Assembly (NCBI GenBank): GCA_039105265.1
Contig: JAPFFF010000003.1
Location: 6,944,001-7,008,000, forward strand
Direction: 5' to 3'
From: Tritrichomonas musculus
Taxonomy: Eukaryota; Parabasalia; Tritrichomonadida; Tritrichomonadidae
DNA: 64,000 nucleotides
Position 1 is the stretch's first letter, and every line of letters starts with the position of its first letter. Position numbers and translations under genes: made by a program. Positions 39,593 through 48,948 of the stretch are shown here, piece by piece. The notes beneath the pieces were generated by a model. The model did not search any database, had not been told where the DNA came from, and worked only from the letters and a program-made list of their open reading frames with translations.

Positions 39593-41005
39593 TTATTGGG
39601 GGTAATCATCATCATCAACGACATTATCATCGAGATGTGGAAAATGATATTGGAACTCATTTCCTTTCACCTTCGATTCAGAGTTCCGTTGAATTTCGTT
39701 CTTCTCCATTGATTCACCCCATTGCCTCATGGCTTTCAGCACTTGCTTCGGTGATTGCTTCCTTCCACTTCTCTCGAAGCTGCATGCTTTGTCCAACTTC
39801 TCTTTCTCTTCTTGTGATAAGTATTGTCGAAGATGATAAACGCAATTGGACAACTTCCATCCATAGGACTTGAACACGCTCGTCTGATCTGGTGCTTTTT
39901 TCTTGTCATATGATTCAACAGCTTCCAACATGTTTCGAAGATAATCAGCTTCTACCATCATCAATCTCGATCTTGCCAACTTTTCAGCAAATGCATCATC
40001 TGTTGGAGGACCAGCTTGTTGAGCATTTTTCAGATCCGCCACGTCCTTCTTTAGATCGTGAATTTTGTTAATGTACTTCGCCACCTTTTTTGGAGCAAGT
40101 TCCAATTTCATCAGCTCGAGTGCGTATTCGTCGTTATTATCAATGTCTTTCCTGAGTTCTTCAGCATTGTGATTGATGTCTTCAATGTGAAATTCTACAC
40201 CAGTCATTTTCTCCTCCAACTTCGTTAATCGTTCTTTCAAGTTTTCATTTTCTTCTATTAATTGTTCCATTTCTTCTCGAAAGTCGAATGGACGAACATT
40301 ATCCTCCTTATAATCACTATTGGATTTCATTTCATGAACACTTTTCGGTGGCTTATATGGTTCTTTGCGAGCTGGTGATGGTTCTTGTTCATGATCAACT
40401 TCTTCTTCTTCTCCTTCTATCTTTGTTTCTTCTTTTGGATTGGAACCGAGTTTTTGATTCTCGACAAATGCAGATGGTCTAGCGAGAACTCTTGGAGGTG
40501 GTGGTATTTGTTGATTAGAAGGAGGTGGAGGAGGTGGAGGAACTTGTATTATATTATATGAGCGAGGTGGTGGAAAGACTTTATTGGAAATTGGAACATA
40601 TGGAACATATGGATTCTTCCTTCTTGCATCGTCTTCTTGCTTCAATCTTGCTAATGCTTCTTCTTCTTGCTTCTTCTTCCTTCTTGCTTCTTCTTCTTGC
40701 TGCTTCTTCAATCTAGCTGCTTCTTCTTCTTCTTGCTGCTTCTTCAATCTTGCTGCTTCTTCTTCTTCTTGCTTCTTCTTCAATCTAGCTGCTTCTTCTT
40801 CTTGTTGCTTCTTCCTTCTTGCTGCTTCTTCTTGTTGCTTCATGATGTACTGTCGCATGGATTCGAGTTGTTCTGGGGTCATGTTCTTGAGCCAAATTTC
40901 TGTGGGTGGAGCTGATGGCGGATCTGATGGTGGAGCTTGTTGACCCGATTGCTCGATCGAGTCAAATAGACTAACATCGCTGTCTGAGCTGTAGTTGTAT
41001 GACAT
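39593..41005 (-). CDS. coiled-coil, polyproline protein, 470 residues (Polinton B)
   Basis: An acidic N-terminus is followed by a Lys/Glu/Gln-rich repeat (units like KKQEEEEAARL, about residues 55-125) forming a long charged helix. A proline-rich segment with PPPPPPPSNQQIPPPPR (about 155-172) comes next, then a second coiled-coil region (about 225-330), a basic region and an acidic tail. I do not recognise a family. Polyproline runs next to coiled coils are typical of proteins that bind SH3, EVH1 or profilin-like host partners, so a host-interaction role is possible. At DNA level the charged repeat is an internally repeated tract. No equivalent is seen in A. Confidence 0.6.
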   Translation of the reverse strand: MSYNYSSDSDVSLFDSIEQSGQQAPPSDPPSAPPTEIWLKNMTPEQLESMRQYIMKQQEEAARRKKQQEEEAARLKKKQEEEEAARLKKQQEEEEAARLKKQQEEEARRKKKQEEEALARLKQEDDARRKNPYVPYVPISNKVFPPPRSYNIIQVPPPPPPPSNQQIPPPPRVLARPSAFVENQKLGSNPKEETKIEGEEEEVDHEQEPSPARKEPYKPPKSVHEMKSNSDYKEDNVRPFDFREEMEQLIEENENLKERLTKLEEKMTGVEFHIEDINHNAEELRKDIDNNDEYALELMKLELAPKKVAKYINKIHDLKKDVADLKNAQQAGPPTDDAFAEKLARSRLMMVEADYLRNMLEAVESYDKKKAPDQTSVFKSYGWKLSNCVYHLRQYLSQEEKEKLDKACSFERSGRKQSPKQVLKAMRQWGESMEKNEIQRNSESKVKGNEFQYHFPHLDDNVVDDDDYPQ

Positions 41006-41195
41006 ACAAGTATAAAAATGATCTATTTTCTAGTTGATATCACTAAATTTTAAATTTCGTAGAAAAACTCGAAGGTAGATATTTTTCTTTGAAAAAGTTA
41101 CATTAACTATAAAAATTCAAAAATTGAATTAAAAAAAATAAAATATATTGAAATTTTAAAAAAATATATTTATTAATATCACTATTATTTTATTA

Positions 41196-41621
41196 ATGAT
41201 GAATGAAGAAGAAGATAAAATAGAAGATATTTTACAAAAACAAACACCTCCTAAAGATCATGATTCATTCGACTACAAAATTAATATAAACATGTCGAAA
41301 AAAATATCTCAACTAAAAGTTGAAGATGATACATCAAATTTAAGAACGATGTGTGAAAATTATGCTCATGCTCTTGAAAATAATGCACATCGACTTCGAG
41401 CAAAACAAAAAAAGAGGTATGATGAATGGTTTGACAGCCTCGAAAAAGATTGTTATCCTGCAAGAGACATTGTTAACTTGTACAACATGTTCTTTGGTCA
41501 TGAACTATCTATTACTCGACTTGGTTTCGGGCATCTCGATGGAACAAAGAGACACTTTACACATAAGAAAGTGAAAAGAAACAAGAAGTTCATCACAATG
41601 TACTACAAGAAAAATGAATAA
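41196..41621 (+). CDS. unrecognised 141-residue protein (Polinton B)
   Basis: An acidic N-terminus, a central charged helix (NAHRLRAKQKKRYDEWFDSL) and a strongly basic tail (KRHFTHKKVKRNKKF) are visible. An internal Met at 41292 (MSKKISQ) is an alternative start. The basic tail suggests nucleic-acid binding. It stands alone on the plus strand, upstream of the 19-bp repeat array. No counterpart is recognised in A. Confidence 0.5.
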   Translation: MMNEEEDKIEDILQKQTPPKDHDSFDYKININMSKKISQLKVEDDTSNLRTMCENYAHALENNAHRLRAKQKKRYDEWFDSLEKDCYPARDIVNLYNMFFGHELSITRLGFGHLDGTKRHFTHKKVKRNKKFITMYYKKNE

Positions 41622-41648
41622 CTAAAAAAAAAGTTTTTTTAACTACAT

Positions 41649-41899
41649 GTTTTTCCTCATAAGCTACCTTTTTCCTCATAAGCTACCTTTTTCCTCATAA
41701 GCTACCTTTTTCCTCATAAGCTACCTTTTTCCTCATAAGCTACCTTTTTCCTCATAAGCTACCTTTTTCCTCATAAGCTACCTTTTTCCTCATAAGCTAC
41801 CTTTTTCCTCATAAGCTACCTTTTTCCTCATAAGCTACCTTTTTCCTCATAAGCTACCTTTTTCCTCATAAGCTACCTCATTCTTCATAAGCTACCTTT
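41649..41899 (+). repeat. minisatellite, 13 copies of a 19-bp unit
   Basis: The unit CCTTTTTCCTCATAAGCTA repeats with exact 19-bp spacing. CATAAGCTAC starts near 41658, 41677, 41696 and so on to 41886. The last two units carry small differences and lie inside the 3' end of gene 41878-42156, where the unit encodes VAYEE. The array lies between two convergent 3' ends. It could serve as a terminator, spacer or protein-binding array, or simply be slippage expansion. Confidence 0.95.
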
Positions 41900-42156
41900 T
41901 TGCTTTCATACAACATTATTTTTTCCTTCATACTTTGTACTTCTCTTTTCTTTCTTTCACGATATGCCTTTTGCTGTTGTTTACGTGCTTCATTTCGTTC
42001 TTCAACTGTTGCATACTTTTGCTTTCTACCACGTTTTTCTGTTGTTTCAGTTTTTGCAGTATCAATATTTTTGAGGTTGTTGTTACTCTTGGACTTCTTC
42101 AACTTCTTGATGATAGCTGTTTCCTTGAACTCACCCAAATCTAAATTTTGGCTCAT
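41878..42156 (-). CDS. small basic (bZIP-like) DNA-binding protein, 92 residues (Polinton B)
   Basis: The start is chosen at MSQNLDLGEFKETAIIKKL because it matches A's protein; a longer upstream frame overlaps the divergent gene at 42233. The basic region EKRGRKQKYATVEERNEARK and QQQKAYRERKKREVQ precedes a short helix. It is probably a DNA-binding regulator. Its stop codon lies in the last unit of the 19-bp repeat array. Confidence 0.7.
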   Translation of the reverse strand: MSQNLDLGEFKETAIIKKLKKSKSNNNLKNIDTAKTETTEKRGRKQKYATVEERNEARKQQQKAYRERKKREVQSMKEKIMLYESKKVAYEE

Positions 42157-42232
42157 GATTTCATTCGAGAAAAAAAATTGAATTATTTTTGAAAATTGAA
42201 TATTCGCAAACAAAATCACTTCATTTTTTAAA
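42157..42232. promoter_or_regulatory. divergent promoter region in Polinton B
   Basis: A 76-bp AT-rich gap lies between the bZIP-like gene (minus) and gene 42233-42604 (plus). CATTTTTTAAAATG abuts the plus-strand start and a poly-A/T run lies before the minus-strand start. No further element can be assigned. Confidence 0.4.
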
Positions 42233-42604
42233 ATGTCGCGTTCTGGAAATGACTTCAAAGAATTCCAAAAACAGCAAAAGCTAGCTATCAAAAATGCTCA
42301 TGTTGAAATAGCCAATGCTATTAAAGAGGTGATATTTCTGTTCAACCAAAAAATAATAAACTCGACATCATCTAATGTCTGCACCATCTATGACCCTTTG
42401 ATACAAGCAAACATGAACAAGATTGCTGAAGCACTTACTCAAATGAATCTCACTACCTGCGAGGTTTTTCATAAAAAGATTCCTCAATCTACAACACCAA
42501 AATCTATTGGCTTTCACGTGCCTATAGTGCCTGACTCGCAAGAGACACAAGAAGAAGATGATGAAGATGAACAAGAAGCTTCATCTCCAAAAGACAAGGA
42601 GTAA
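42233..42604 (+). CDS. small protein with acidic tail, 123 residues (Polinton B)
   Basis: The N-terminal 90 residues are helical and mixed-charge (KQQKLAIKNAHVEIANAIKE). The last 25 residues are acidic (EEDDEDEQEASSPKDKE). I do not recognise it. It diverges from the bZIP-like gene. An acidic tail of this kind can bind basic proteins or DNA-binding partners. No counterpart is seen in A. Confidence 0.5.
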   Translation: MSRSGNDFKEFQKQQKLAIKNAHVEIANAIKEVIFLFNQKIINSTSSNVCTIYDPLIQANMNKIAEALTQMNLTTCEVFHKKIPQSTTPKSIGFHVPIVPDSQETQEEDDEDEQEASSPKDKE

Positions 42605-42657
42605 GAGTAAAAAAATAATTACTTCTAATTTTAAGTTTTTTTTATATATGTCTTTTT

Positions 42658-43182
42658 TTATACTATGCAATATTTTAAGCATACATGATAATTATTAACA
42701 AGCTCATTATATTCTTTATTATATACTTGTTTCAAGTCAATGACTACCTCTCCATTATCTTTAATAATCTTAATAGCATCTATTTTTCTTATTGGATTGC
42801 TCTTAGCTGCACAACATCCAACATCTTCATTAAGTTGTACTTCAACCTCACTAACATGTAGTATTGCTTTGATGATGTTGCTAAGAGATTCAATAGGTAC
42901 TATGATGCATTTCTTTGATATAATGTTAGCTAGTAGTGCTTTGTCTTGATTAAGTAGTATTTGTGCATATGCTTCAAGTATAACATTACGTACATCTGGT
43001 TCAACTTCAACAGGTTCAGTTTGCACTCCAATGTCTCTTGTAATAACAATGTCTTCCTTGCCATCATCTCTCTTATTAATAATAATGTTGTTGTTGATGT
43101 TTGATGTAGATGATGCAGCTGCTGATGGTTCTAAAGATACATTTGCTTGAACTCCATTGGTTGTACCCCTCTTCTTAATCAT
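42658..43182 (-). CDS. conserved small protein with NNN-tract and GVQT motif, 174 residues (Polinton B)
   Basis: This is homologous to A's 26114-26641. It has a disordered N-terminus with SNINNNIIINKRDDGKE and a C-terminal domain with DVGCCAAKSNPIRKID. Between them B's protein carries RDIGVQTEP (about residues 47-55), a sequence like dynein light chain LC8 ligands, absent from A. The family is not recognised. It lies in the small-gene run downstream of the capsid gene. Confidence 0.6.
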   Translation of the reverse strand: MIKKRGTTNGVQANVSLEPSAAASSTSNINNNIIINKRDDGKEDIVITRDIGVQTEPVEVEPDVRNVILEAYAQILLNQDKALLANIISKKCIIVPIESLSNIIKAILHVSEVEVQLNEDVGCCAAKSNPIRKIDAIKIIKDNGEVVIDLKQVYNKEYNELVNNYHVCLKYCIV

Positions 43183-43203
43183 TTAGGTTGGGAAAAAATA
43201 GGC

Positions 43204-43650
43204 TTAAAGTACTAAGTCTAGCTGTTCTCCAATAAACATGTCAAATGACTCAATTTGATATTTCTGCTTGAGAGCATCGATTTTTGGTTTATGACTTGTA
43301 GGAGCAGCTGCAATGGAGTAGTTGTAGTATTTGATTCCTTGATACTCTTGAGTGGTAGTGTTTCCATTTATGTAGAACTCTTCGAAATCTTCAGTTATTT
43401 TTCTCCTTGAGTTAGGCTTAATAAATATTGAGTCAAGATCAAGTTCTTTGAGCTTATCTGGATAAAATCTGTGGCACTTGTCTTTTACCTTGATTGAGAC
43501 ATAGAGTACTTTGCCTAAATAACTCCATTCTCCTGTTTTCATTGGGTACTTGTCACAAAGTATCGAGAAATTACATTGTTTAGTATTTGGAGCACATTTT
43601 GCGCGAAGTTCATTGACATAGTCATAGACGTTTCTTGTTGTCATTTTCAT
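43204..43650 (-). CDS. conserved small protein, 148 residues (Polinton B)
   Basis: This is homologous to the cut gene of A at 27138-27344. It has three Cys in the first half (AKCAPNTKQC, LCDKYP), an RRKI block, KYYNYSIAA and a terminal FIGEQLDLVL. No known domain is recognised. It is probably a core gene of this Polinton lineage because both elements have it in the same neighbourhood. Confidence 0.55.
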   Translation of the reverse strand: MKMTTRNVYDYVNELRAKCAPNTKQCNFSILCDKYPMKTGEWSYLGKVLYVSIKVKDKCHRFYPDKLKELDLDSIFIKPNSRRKITEDFEEFYINGNTTTQEYQGIKYYNYSIAAAPTSHKPKIDALKQKYQIESFDMFIGEQLDLVL

Positions 43651-43674
43651 CTGGATAAAAAATTCAATAAAAAA

Positions 43675-44109
43675 TTAATATATGTTATTTTGGGTAAAGA
43701 TATGTTGGGTAGGTCCATATCGAATATCTTGTTTATTATATTCTCTTGCTCTACCTTGCATTGGTGGTTTCTCAGGCTTCTTAAGATATTTTGGTAAGAG
43801 AGGTACTGGTCTATCTTTTTCACCTATATGTCGATAAAAACCACCATCTGTAATACTAACAGGAGGTTCACGAACAGGTTTGGTTATATGTTCTCGAGTA
43901 TCTGGAAATCTAACAGGGTCCTCATGTTCAATAATCTGGGTAGGTGGTCGATTAATATATGGGTTGAAGGTTACAGAATAAGTATTAGTATTACTGAACA
44001 CACCAAAATGTTGAAACTCTAAGTCCTTATTTTTCATGGTAGCTTCATTATACATCATACCTTCTCTTCCAACAATCTCAGCATGTGGGCTTCTATAATC
44101 ATTCGACAT
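43675..44109 (-). CDS. proline-rich minor virion-type protein, 144 residues (Polinton B)
   Basis: This is homologous to A's 26670-27098, with HFGVFSNTNTY.VTFNP, INRPPT, EPPVSITDGGFY and LLPKYLKKPEKP. It lies 30 bp downstream of the major capsid gene on the same strand, so it is probably co-expressed with it. It may be a cement or core protein, which is inferred. Confidence 0.6.
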   Translation of the reverse strand: MSNDYRSPHAEIVGREGMMYNEATMKNKDLEFQHFGVFSNTNTYSVTFNPYINRPPTQIIEHEDPVRFPDTREHITKPVREPPVSITDGGFYRHIGEKDRPVPLLPKYLKKPEKPPMQGRAREYNKQDIRYGPTQHIFTQNNIY

Positions 44110-44138
44110 TTTCCAAAAAAAAAAATATACTTCTTTTT

Positions 44139-45821
44139 TTACTCAGGGGTTGTTAAATCATAAGGACCAATACGTACTGATGGTGGCATACCATTAGGTC
44201 TAATTAAGATACTAATTGATATATCTGTTAATAAGCATAATAATGGAGGTGTATCTACTTCCTGTCTAAATGGATTATCTGCCTTTTGACTACATATCAA
44301 TTCGAAGTTAATAGGTGCAAGACTTGAAAGACCTTGTTGATATGTTCCATCTGTTTCAGTAGGAAGACCTATGAAGAATGAGGACCTATCATTTGGATAA
44401 TAGCCTGTTGTGTTTTCATTATATTGATACTCATTCGCTAAACTTGCAATAACCTCTTTATTAAATCCATTTTGCTCTCCATTCATGTTCATTGCATTCT
44501 GGCAATATTCGAGGAACTCTGGATACTTACCATTCGTACCAAATGCTTTAGCAGGAATATTATTGTAATTACCACAATTCATATGAAATGCTTCAAACAT
44601 AGGATTCTTGAAGTATGTCTTATGCGTATGCTTGAGTGGGAATAAGCAAAACATACTATCTACAAAATTAGGTGTAATAGTAATAGTTGCTTTATCTTGT
44701 TCATTATTAAGAGGTCTTGTACAAGTGTAAAATGACATTATCTGTGTTGGGAATGTAAGTGGATGTTGTGGGTTAGCATATCTTTGAACAAGTGCTGTAT
44801 ATACAGATTCATGAATACCAAAACAAGGTATAATACTCGCACATTCTTCAATGGAATAATCAACAACACTCCAAGTTCTCCAATCACTGTAAATAGTTCG
44901 GTCAACTCTTGCCTTAGTATTGTTAGCTCCTGCGACTTCATATGCTCCTCCATGATTTTCACCAACAGGTGGAAGATTCTTGGGGTCATTAATCTTATCC
45001 ATTGCTATTTTTTCGGTACTTGTCCACATCCATATTGGTTCTCCAATAGGTCGAAATTCATTGGTAATTTCATCAACATTGAAGTCTTTCATTATATGTG
45101 GATTAGCAACCAAGCTCTTTTCAAAACCAACTGGACAATATACCATACCAGCTGTTGAAAAGTATAGACGTAATTCGATTTTACCTGCAAATGCTGGCAA
45201 GTACTTGATATTAGATAAAGGTAGGAATCGTCGCAAATCAATCTTTAATCTAATTGTTTCAGTGACAGAAGTCACATCTTTGTTAAGATTTGCAACAAAA
45301 CCACATCTCCTTCCATGAGTATCATTCCAAATATCCTTATGTCTTGCTTTACTATATATATCAGCTCTTTTAGTAACTTCATTTGCACAACATGCAGTTA
45401 AAAAGGATTCTTCACATCCAAAGTTCTGGGTATAAAGCGTCATACCATTAGCTACAATTTCATACTTCTCAACTGCATCTCGAGCATCCTTAAAACCAAA
45501 CCATACCTTACCAAAATTATAACCACTGACATTTTCTAAATCACTTAGAATTGGCTTGTCTATTTTTATCATCACTTTCATATCTGCTCGAATAAATCCA
45601 TTATATATATCAGCAGTATTATGAGTATTAGGAGATATAATACATGTTGTATATGAACCACTCTTAATTGGTGGTGATGGTGAATACGAAGTTTGTGGAT
45701 TTAATGAGTATGCCTTATTAGTATCACTAAGTGCTATGCAATTATCGACAACATCAAAATAGGATGCAATTTGGGTACAAACCTCAGCTGAGGTTTTCAT
45801 ATAGGATTCCTTGTTAAGCAT
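44139..45821 (-). CDS. major capsid protein, jelly-roll type (Polinton B)
   Basis: This is a 560-residue protein homologous to A's 53192-54838 and more distantly to C's 61758-63628. Shared blocks are VWFGFKDARDAVEKYE (about 105-120), FGCEESFLTACCANE, RLKIDLRRFLPLSNIKYLP and, near the C-terminus, SSFFIGLPTETD. Size, position between small virion genes and a pVI-like gene, and beta-rich character fit the double jelly-roll capsid protein of Polintons. This assignment rests on context and homology between the three elements, not on a structure. Confidence 0.8.
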   Translation of the reverse strand: MLNKESYMKTSAEVCTQIASYFDVVDNCIALSDTNKAYSLNPQTSYSPSPPIKSGSYTTCIISPNTHNTADIYNGFIRADMKVMIKIDKPILSDLENVSGYNFGKVWFGFKDARDAVEKYEIVANGMTLYTQNFGCEESFLTACCANEVTKRADIYSKARHKDIWNDTHGRRCGFVANLNKDVTSVTETIRLKIDLRRFLPLSNIKYLPAFAGKIELRLYFSTAGMVYCPVGFEKSLVANPHIMKDFNVDEITNEFRPIGEPIWMWTSTEKIAMDKINDPKNLPPVGENHGGAYEVAGANNTKARVDRTIYSDWRTWSVVDYSIEECASIIPCFGIHESVYTALVQRYANPQHPLTFPTQIMSFYTCTRPLNNEQDKATITITPNFVDSMFCLFPLKHTHKTYFKNPMFEAFHMNCGNYNNIPAKAFGTNGKYPEFLEYCQNAMNMNGEQNGFNKEVIASLANEYQYNENTTGYYPNDRSSFFIGLPTETDGTYQQGLSSLAPINFELICSQKADNPFRQEVDTPPLLCLLTDISISILIRPNGMPPSVRIGPYDLTTPE

Positions 45822-45838
45822 TTTAGATAGAAAAAAAT

Positions 45839-46390
45839 TTACATCATATCTTCAAAGATGCGATTTCTCCTACCAATAGGTCTCATAGGTATATATTGAG
45901 GTTGTTGTTCTTCTTCATATTGTTGTGGCGGTTCTTCAGGAACATACTGTTGTCTTGGTTTACTCATCCTTTTATCAACAACCTCCTTTATCATACGTCT
46001 CTGTTCTTTCTTCTCTCGACTTATCTTCATTTCTTCACCTAGTGATTTTAGCTGTTTTAGTATTTCCTCATTCACAGTAGGGTCATAAACTTGGCTTTGT
46101 TGAGTTTTTCGAGGTTTTGTAGGTTTTCGTGCAGCTTTCGAACTTATTGGCTTTCTTGGCTTTTCTTCAAGTTCCTCATGTTCTTCACTGTCTGAGTTTT
46201 CTTGAGTTTCTTCGTTATTTTCACTTTCTGAGTTTTCTTGATATTCTCGAGTTATTGGAGTTTTTCGCTGTTTTACAATATACTTGTCTTTGGTTTTTGT
46301 AGGTAAAACTTCCCAATCTGGGTCATCCCTTCCATTCAACCATTTATGAATAACTGCAAGTCTCTTAGAACCTGTTAGATGTTTTGACAT
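45839..46390 (-). CDS. conserved virion-block protein, 183 residues (Polinton B)
   Basis: This is homologous to A's 54870-55448. The N-terminus (MSKHLTGSKRL, WLNGRDDPDWEVLPTK, YIVK) and C-terminus (RPIGRRNRIF) are well conserved. The middle is a low-complexity Glu/Ser/Pro/Lys stretch and a short coiled coil (ILKQLKSLGEEMK). It lies between the capsid and pVI-like genes, so it may be a scaffold or minor capsid protein. The family is not recognised. Confidence 0.55.
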   Translation of the reverse strand: MSKHLTGSKRLAVIHKWLNGRDDPDWEVLPTKTKDKYIVKQRKTPITREYQENSESENNEETQENSDSEEHEELEEKPRKPISSKAARKPTKPRKTQQSQVYDPTVNEEILKQLKSLGEEMKISREKKEQRRMIKEVVDKRMSKPRQQYVPEEPPQQYEEEQQPQYIPMRPIGRRNRIFEDMM

Positions 46391-46437
46391 TTAAAATAAA
46401 CAAAAAAGTCCAAAAATTTAGTTTTTTTGAGTTTTCA

Positions 46438-46893
46438 TTAGATGTAGGTTCTCGCCCGATTGTTGGTAGTAAATTCACTCTCTTGTAATGATCTAGACGA
46501 AAATGCTGGCTTTTCAAGAGGTGCTCCAACTGAATCACCTTTTGCAGATTTATTAATTGATGATAAGGCAGTTTTCACTTTTCCTTCTGGGACATATTTT
46601 AATGCTGTGTCAGCTATATTTGCTATTTTATTTCTTGTACTATCGCTCAAGAAGCTTTCACCAAGACCTCTCGCAACTGAACCAATAACACCAGCATGCT
46701 TGGTTAATCCACCTGCTGAAGCATCTAATAGTTTACTTGCAAGACCTCCCGAAAAACTATCTGCTGCTCCCATTAATAACTTACCACCTAGTCCTACTCC
46801 TCCTTTTATTATCTCTTGCCATGGAGAAAATTGTTGCTTTTTGGAATAATTTGGCTTCCAATAATCTTCTACTGAATGACGTTCAATTCCCAT
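46438..46893 (-). CDS. pVI-like hydrophobic minor virion protein, 151 residues (Polinton B)
   Basis: A Gly/Ala/Leu-rich amphipathic region (GGVGLGGKLLMGAADSFSGG, about residues 31-50) is followed by ALKYVPEGKVK and a short basic tail. This matches A's 55480-56013 and C's 7613-7910 in position and composition. Like adenovirus pVI it may line the capsid and disrupt membranes on entry; the role is inferred from composition. It is encoded just upstream of the conserved 183-residue protein and downstream of the ATPase. Confidence 0.6.
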   Translation of the reverse strand: MGIERHSVEDYWKPNYSKKQQFSPWQEIIKGGVGLGGKLLMGAADSFSGGLASKLLDASAGGLTKHAGVIGSVARGLGESFLSDSTRNKIANIADTALKYVPEGKVKTALSSINKSAKGDSVGAPLEKPAFSSRSLQESEFTTNNRARTYI

Positions 46894-46910
46894 TTTTAAA
46901 AAATAAAAAA

Positions 46911-47777
46911 TTATTCGAAATAGTACTTATTAGCAGAAATATTCATTACGAATTTTTCATGTGGTTCTTTATGTTGTAAGTATTCAGCTACTGTCTGCTT
47001 AGTATTTAATGAGTTATTAGTTTGTTGCAACAAGCTAGTAAAATCTTCCTCACTATATCCTGTATAACATATGATATCTGTTGCTAACCTTTTCGCATTC
47101 ATATGAACAAATCGAATAGTTTGGATAGCCATGATACATGTTAAATTATAGTGTCTTGTCTTGGTTAACAACTTGATAAATTCACTATTACCATTCTTTA
47201 ATAAATCACTACCTGCACAATCATCTAGTATCAATAATGTGTTATATGGATATGATGATGTTTCATACTTGACTAACTTATTGGCTATATATATTATTTT
47301 ATCATTGAGCTCATTTAAATGATGCTTCTCAATGAGCCTCCTCATTTCGTCATTGGTCTCTTTCATTCGAGATAATACATATTTGACAATAGCATAATAC
47401 TTTATCTTTCTTCGAAGATGTCTTTTAAGATAACTCATTAATTCTCTTTCCTTTACATAATCGATTCTTGATTGTATCTGTTTATTAAGTGTTTCAGCTG
47501 TTTTATCCATTTTACCAGAGCTTGAGCAAAATATTATCTTTTGGTAGTATGGATGTTTAAACAACCTCTCTGTTATCATAATATGTCTCCATATCCAAAA
47601 ACTTTTACCAGCACCTGGTTTACCAATTAAAAAGTATATACCATTTGTGCTAAAAGGATAATCAGGTGATAATGGTTTAATCAAAGCACCATCTATCTCT
47701 TTCATGTTCTTCCGTAAGGTCTCTTTAATCAATGTTTCTACTTTATTTATTAGTTCTGCACTTGGGGGTTCATCCAT
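46911..47777 (-). CDS. packaging ATPase (FtsK/A32-like) of Polinton B
   Basis: This is a 288-residue protein. Walker A is GKPGAGKS at about residues 52-59. Walker B is TLLILDDCAGSD near 181-192. A sensor-type KTRHYN motif follows near 211. It is strongly similar to A's protein at 56020-56874. It drives genome packaging into the capsid with ATP. It lies between the integrase gene and the pVI-like gene, the conserved order in A and B. Confidence 0.9.
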   Translation of the reverse strand: MDEPPSAELINKVETLIKETLRKNMKEIDGALIKPLSPDYPFSTNGIYFLIGKPGAGKSFWIWRHIMITERLFKHPYYQKIIFCSSSGKMDKTAETLNKQIQSRIDYVKERELMSYLKRHLRRKIKYYAIVKYVLSRMKETNDEMRRLIEKHHLNELNDKIIYIANKLVKYETSSYPYNTLLILDDCAGSDLLKNGNSEFIKLLTKTRHYNLTCIMAIQTIRFVHMNAKRLATDIICYTGYSEEDFTSLLQQTNNSLNTKQTVAEYLQHKEPHEKFVMNISANKYYFE

Positions 47778-47787
47778 TTACAAATTT

Positions 47788-48942
47788 TTAAATGTATTTC
47801 ATAATTTTATCTGGTATTGGTTTGCCCTCAACCTTTTGACCTGCTTTAATTTGTCGTTCATAATTTTTCTTTTGTTCCAACCAATATTGTCTTTCTGCTG
47901 TACCAAGTACTAATGGATTACCTCTCCTTACATCTCTAATAGTTTGTCTAGCAAAGGCATCATCACCTTCGACTCCTTCCCATTTTAAATCATACTTACC
48001 AGTATCTTCATCAAAGTTATATATTTTTTCAATAATACCTTCTTTACCTTCATTTAGTCTTTCAGCTACTTTAATCCTTTTGTCTCTTGTCCTTAACAAC
48101 CTATATCCAGGGAATGAACTAGTTGAACCATCTTTGGACTTGACCACAAACTGGTTACCTTTTTGTGAGTCAACTATATAAGACTCATTGGACAAATTAC
48201 TTCTTCTTTTACCAAATGGTTCTTTTTCGAGTACTAACCTGACCTTCTCACCTGGATTAAAATGATATGGATTAATGCGTGCATTCTTTTGTATGTACTT
48301 TATTTCATCCTCTGGAGTAATATCATTAGGTGCTTTATTATCTAGAGACCTATGAGGAGAGTTGTTATATATGTTAACCAAATCATGCATCTCCTTTGGT
48401 TGAATAAACCTATTTTCACCAATAGCATCTCTTATGGTTCTCATAAACCTATTAATAATGCCAAGTACATTATGGTTATTCTCAGTTGTTGTTCGGTATT
48501 TTATGTTCTTCTCTCTCATGAAGTCTAAGACTGTTGATGATAAATATGCTGCATCCTCATCACTTGTTATCGAATATACATGAGGTACATCATTAACAAA
48601 TTTATGAAGTGCTGTTAATACTTCTCTTGCTCCTTTACCATTCATAGGATATGCATATGCTTTTCTGGTGTTGATATTGATGAACATTAGATAATTCAAC
48701 CCACCTGCCTCTTTATTATTAATGAAGGTATCCATTTGATAACCATGTGGATGTTTGGATACAATAGGTATAAATTGTGCTTTAGGTACTCTCTTATCAT
48801 GTACTACTCTTTCATCAAAGTATTTCTTTGCTTCTTCTTCATTTAGATTCTCTTGTTTTGCCATGCTAAGGTATTTGTCCAAGGTCTTCCATTTAGCTTT
48901 GTTGTATAATTTTTCATATGGGCTTGGTTCTTCTTTACTCAT
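47788..48942 (-). CDS. retroviral-type integrase (Polinton B)
   Basis: This is a 384-residue protein. The rve catalytic core begins at YQMDTF (about residue 70) and continues with ITSDEDAAY (about 130), NNHNVLGIINRFMRTIR (about 162-178) and SPHRSLD. After it come an SH3-like segment (GEKVRLV to FPGYRLL) and a chromo-like domain with KYDLKWEG (about 320-328). The enzyme joins the element ends to target DNA. The motif order and C-terminal domains match Polinton integrases. It is clearly related to A's 56885-57970. Confidence 0.88.
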   Translation of the reverse strand: MSKEEPSPYEKLYNKAKWKTLDKYLSMAKQENLNEEEAKKYFDERVVHDKRVPKAQFIPIVSKHPHGYQMDTFINNKEAGGLNYLMFININTRKAYAYPMNGKGAREVLTALHKFVNDVPHVYSITSDEDAAYLSSTVLDFMREKNIKYRTTTENNHNVLGIINRFMRTIRDAIGENRFIQPKEMHDLVNIYNNSPHRSLDNKAPNDITPEDEIKYIQKNARINPYHFNPGEKVRLVLEKEPFGKRRSNLSNESYIVDSQKGNQFVVKSKDGSTSSFPGYRLLRTRDKRIKVAERLNEGKEGIIEKIYNFDEDTGKYDLKWEGVEGDDAFARQTIRDVRRGNPLVLGTAERQYWLEQKKNYERQIKAGQKVEGKPIPDKIMKYI

Positions 48943-48948
48943 TTATTT

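Noticed and set aside
40584-40943. Plus-strand frames rich in Ser/Phe/Leu/Cys opposite the coiled-coil gene
   Set aside because: They are antisense shadows of the Lys/Glu codon repeat in the 470-residue gene; the composition is that of reversed AAG/GAA codons.
41649-41899. CRISPR-like array
   Set aside because: The 19-bp units are directly abutting with no unique spacers, so it is a minisatellite.
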